NCBI GenBank assembly: GCA_016716885.1
Contig: JADJUV010000158.1
Location: forward strand, 1 to 8,346
DNA length: 8,346 nucleotides
From: Candidatus Trichofilum aggregatum
GTDB taxonomy: Bacteria; Chloroflexota; Anaerolineae; Promineifilales; Promineifilaceae
Reading direction: 5' to 3'
A program made the translations under genes and the position numbers. This document shows, piece after piece, positions 6,366-8,346 of the stretch. Position 1 is the first letter of the stretch, and each line of letters opens with the position of its first letter. Below the pieces are notes generated by a model, which saw only the letters and a list, made by a program, of their open reading frames with translations, had not been told where the DNA came from and made no database searches.

Positions 6366-7679
6366 CTAGCGTAATCGCTGTGGGGGTAAAACCCGCCTGT
6401 CCAACCAGGAAGCTAGAAAATCCTGGGGTAGTGCCTTGCGTGAAATGGTAGTTATTGCTGTCCGATCCTCTTGTAAAGCGGTACGGCACAATCGATCAGA
6501 AGGGATAGCACCTAGTTCACTATTCAAAACCCACAGGGTAACTGCGGCCGCGCCCTGGTTGGTTGGTGTAATATCAAAGCAACGCCGTGCATAAATCGGC
6601 GTTACTCCCCCTGCATTGGGGCAGTCAAACACAGCTGTACTCCGCACCGTGACAGTGACTGCTCCCAAATTCGCACCAGTACCCGTAGTATCAATGTCTA
6701 CCCCACGATATTTATCCGTACTGATGGTCAAAAAGGAAACTGGAGCACTGTTATCAACGTTAAGCGTTTGTTGGAGTGTCCCATTGTTCGTCATTGTTCC
6801 TGCTACGGTTGGAATGTTGGTAGCAGGAATGACAACGATAGCGTTGGTATTGATCGTCAGATTGTTGAAGGGGGTTACATTACCAGAAATCGTTTGCGTC
6901 GTCGTTCCATTGAAGGTGACGATTCCGGCTCCAGGGACAATCGTACCCCCATTGTTGGTCCAATTGCCACGCACAGAAATCGCGGCCGCCAGCGTTTTAT
7001 TGCCACTCCCACTTGTTGTTAGATGACCATAACTTTGTGAGCTATTCAGAACCGGGATACTCTGAGCCGTGCCTGCGAATTCAATCGTGCTGGTGGCTCC
7101 TATCGCATGAGCAGAATAGTTCGCAGGGATGGTGTTCGTGCCGCCAATCTTGAGGGTAGCTCCATCGGCTACGGTCAATGTTCCCCCGGCAGAGGAACGG
7201 CTAATAGTGAAAGTGGTTAGATCAAACGTTCCACCGTTAATCGTGAGATTACCGGCAACCGTTTCTGTGCCAGCTAATGTTTTCGTCCCACTGCCGCTGA
7301 TGATGAGATGCCCATAAGTCGTGCCGCCACTATTTTGAACCACTACTGACCCTGATCTGTCCAGCGCACTAACTGTACTGGTGGCCCCGATAGTATGTGT
7401 GTTGTAGTTCGCAGGGAAGGAGTTTGTGCCGCCAATTCTGAGGGTGGCCCCGTTGCTCACCGTTAAGGCCCCTCCCGCCCCCGAGCGGTTGATAGTAAAA
7501 GTTGACAGGTCGAAAGTCCCGGCTGTAACGTTCAGGTTGCCATCAGGTGCTCTATTGGCATCCATGGTTAAAGTCTGACCGGCAGTAAGATTGACCGTCA
7601 CGGCGCGTAGTCCCGCTACCGGCCAACTCTGTACCTGTGGTTTTGGCATTGCCTGTGTAATTGACATCGTATACACCAC
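6366..7679 (-). CDS. Longest uninterrupted fragment of the beta-strand-repeat surface protein
   Basis: This frame is open for 437 codons, but only about 7612 to 6496 belongs to the real protein. The first 20-odd residues (MVYTMSITQAMPKPQVQSWP) and the last 40-odd (after GAIPSD) are out-of-frame readings of the same gene. The true part holds two 96-residue repeats, a further partial unit (NWTNNGGTIVPGAGIVTFNG), and the start of the C-terminal domain with Cys residues in FDCP and RRCFD. An automatic caller would list it as a complete gene; it should be read as a segment of the larger gene at 6256-8346. Confidence 0.6.
   Translation of the reverse strand: MVYTMSITQAMPKPQVQSWPVAGLRAVTVNLTAGQTLTMDANRAPDGNLNVTAGTFDLSTFTINRSGAGGALTVSNGATLRIGGTNSFPANYNTHTIGATSTVSALDRSGSVVVQNSGGTTYGHLIISGSGTKTLAGTETVAGNLTINGGTFDLTTFTISRSSAGGTLTVADGATLKIGGTNTIPANYSAHAIGATSTIEFAGTAQSIPVLNSSQSYGHLTTSGSGNKTLAAAISVRGNWTNNGGTIVPGAGIVTFNGTTTQTISGNVTPFNNLTINTNAIVVIPATNIPTVAGTMTNNGTLQQTLNVDNSAPVSFLTISTDKYRGVDIDTTGTGANLGAVTVTVRSTAVFDCPNAGGVTPIYARRCFDITPTNQGAAAVTLWVLNSELGAIPSDRLCRTALQEDRTAITTISRKALPQDFLASWLDRRVLPPQRLR
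6963..7538 (-). repeat. Two tandem 288-bp (96-residue) repeats in the surface protein
   Basis: Unit 1 (7538 to 7251) and unit 2 (7250 to 6963) share GTFDL(S/T)TFTI(N/S)RS, GATL(R/K)IGGTN, PANY, IGATST, YGHL and SGSG(T/N)KTLA at a constant spacing of 96 codons. The repeats are clear but diverged, so they are an old internal duplication of a strand-turn module rather than a recent copying event. Confidence 0.8.
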
Positions 7680-8346
7680 CCCCTTGTGGTGTACCGGTCA
7701 TGCTTCCTTCACTGCGATTAATGGTGGATGTGGATGCCATTGTCAGGTTTGTTCCGCCGCCAATGTCCCAGCGGTCAGGCTTAACAATCCCCACCGGCGA
7801 TGGTTTCGCGGCATTCAGGGTTACGGTATTGCCAGGTTATTGATGATCAAATCACCGGTGAGGTTATTGGGGAAACCCGTGCCAGTATTCTGATTGACCG
7901 TACCGTTGTATACATAATTCCCACCCGCATTAAACGTCCGTGTATTTGTTTGGATGTTACCGGTGGCCCCTGATGAAGCAACACCATCGGCTGAACCAAT
8001 ACCAAGCGTACCCCCTGAAGCCAGAGAAAACGTTCCTGCACCTTGAAATGATATTCGTTCCTGTGTTGAGGGTGCCACCATTTAGTACGGAGAATGTGCG
8101 CCCTGAAGACACAGAGAGATTATTATTTAAGAGCAATGTAGCGCCATTGTTCACATTGAAGTTGATGTTGGTGGTGGTGAGAGTGCCGCCAGATTGGGTG
8201 AATTGACCAGTCGCACCGGTAAAATTAATGATGGATGCAGATGTGGTATTGCCTGACGTTAGACTGCCACCTGTCTGATTAAACACGCCACCAATGTTAA
8301 CCGTCATATCGTTACCGTCAGCAGAGTTGAATAAGTCAAGGTTTCC

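Larger units (their letters stand above)
6256..8346 (-). pseudogene. Large beta-strand-repeat surface protein, 3' part, with at least four frameshifts
   Basis: One protein is spread over five frames and runs off the right edge at its 5' side. Pieces in translation order are: 8346 to about 8043, 8042 to about 7834, about 7832 to 7613, about 7612 to 6496, and about 6494 to 6256. Each join restores continuous sense with a one-base change. Examples are NIIS+GAGTFSLASGG near 8043, INNL+GNTVTLNAAK near 7833, ELAGSG+LRAVTVNL near 7612, and GAIPSD+RIVPYRFTRG near 6494. The protein is rich in Gly, Thr, Asn and Ser with short strands typical of beta-helical adhesins. It then has a C-terminal domain (about CFDITPTNQ to FLVGQAGFTP), one hydrophobic segment (WLWVVLTGLLLLVSAAWW) and a basic tail VKRAASNQ, so it is likely secreted and held in the membrane by its C-terminus. 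Ligand is unknown. Broken gene or sequencing error cannot be decided here. The family-level call is fairly safe. Confidence 0.8.

Noticed and set aside
6963..7538. CRISPR-like or satellite array
   Set aside because: The 288-bp units are diverged coding repeats of a surface protein, with no short identical repeats or spacers.
7552..8307. Separate small genes on the minus strand (7552-7794, 7821-8081, 7957-8307)
   Set aside because: Their sequences join end to end into one beta-strand-repeat protein when single-base shifts are corrected.

Overview
This is probably a metagenome-derived contig from a Chloroflexota bacterium, most likely Anaerolineae-like. That inference rests on a substrate-binding/VWA fusion protein, a very large beta-strand-repeat surface protein, GC content in the mid-50s by eye, and gene-poor spacers full of stuttering palindromic repeats. 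There is no rRNA, tRNA, CRISPR array or transposase in the window, so the taxonomic call stays tentative.

Left part, minus strand (8-2193): a two-component system. An intact OmpR/PhoB-type response regulator (2193 to 1483) is followed by a four-TM HAMP sensor histidine kinase (1266 to 8). The kinase is split into two ORFs by a one-base frameshift at about 355-359. The 216-base gap between the two genes holds a 7-bp tandem repeat and a long imperfect palindrome.

Middle (2194-2827): no credible gene. From left to right it holds a 148-base stretch of almost pure G and C homopolymers (very likely an assembly artefact), a second copy of the palindromic element, a weak promoter candidate, and a perfect 23-bp inverted repeat just before a good ribosome binding site.

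Plus-strand cluster (2828-6176): a membrane-anchored substrate-binding + von Willebrand factor A protein, a member of the aminoglycoside N3-acetyltransferase (AAC(3)) family, and a PPP-type metallophosphoesterase. The last two overlap by four bases (ATGA). The cluster ends in a hairpin terminator at 6154-6192 that can serve both strands.

Right part, minus strand (6256-8346 and beyond): the 3' end of a large beta-strand-repeat surface protein with a C-terminal membrane anchor. It carries at least four single-base frameshifts, so it is either a decaying gene or poorly sequenced. It converges on the shared terminator.

The most unusual signal is not a gene. The 8-bp palindrome GCGGCCGC occurs 12 times in 8.3 kb, always inside genes and in all three reading frames. 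This recalls the HIP1 palindrome of cyanobacteria. A second signal is a pair of composite palindromic elements (1364-1484 and 2410-2563) whose stems differ in sequence while the fold and a one-sided 40-base tail are conserved.
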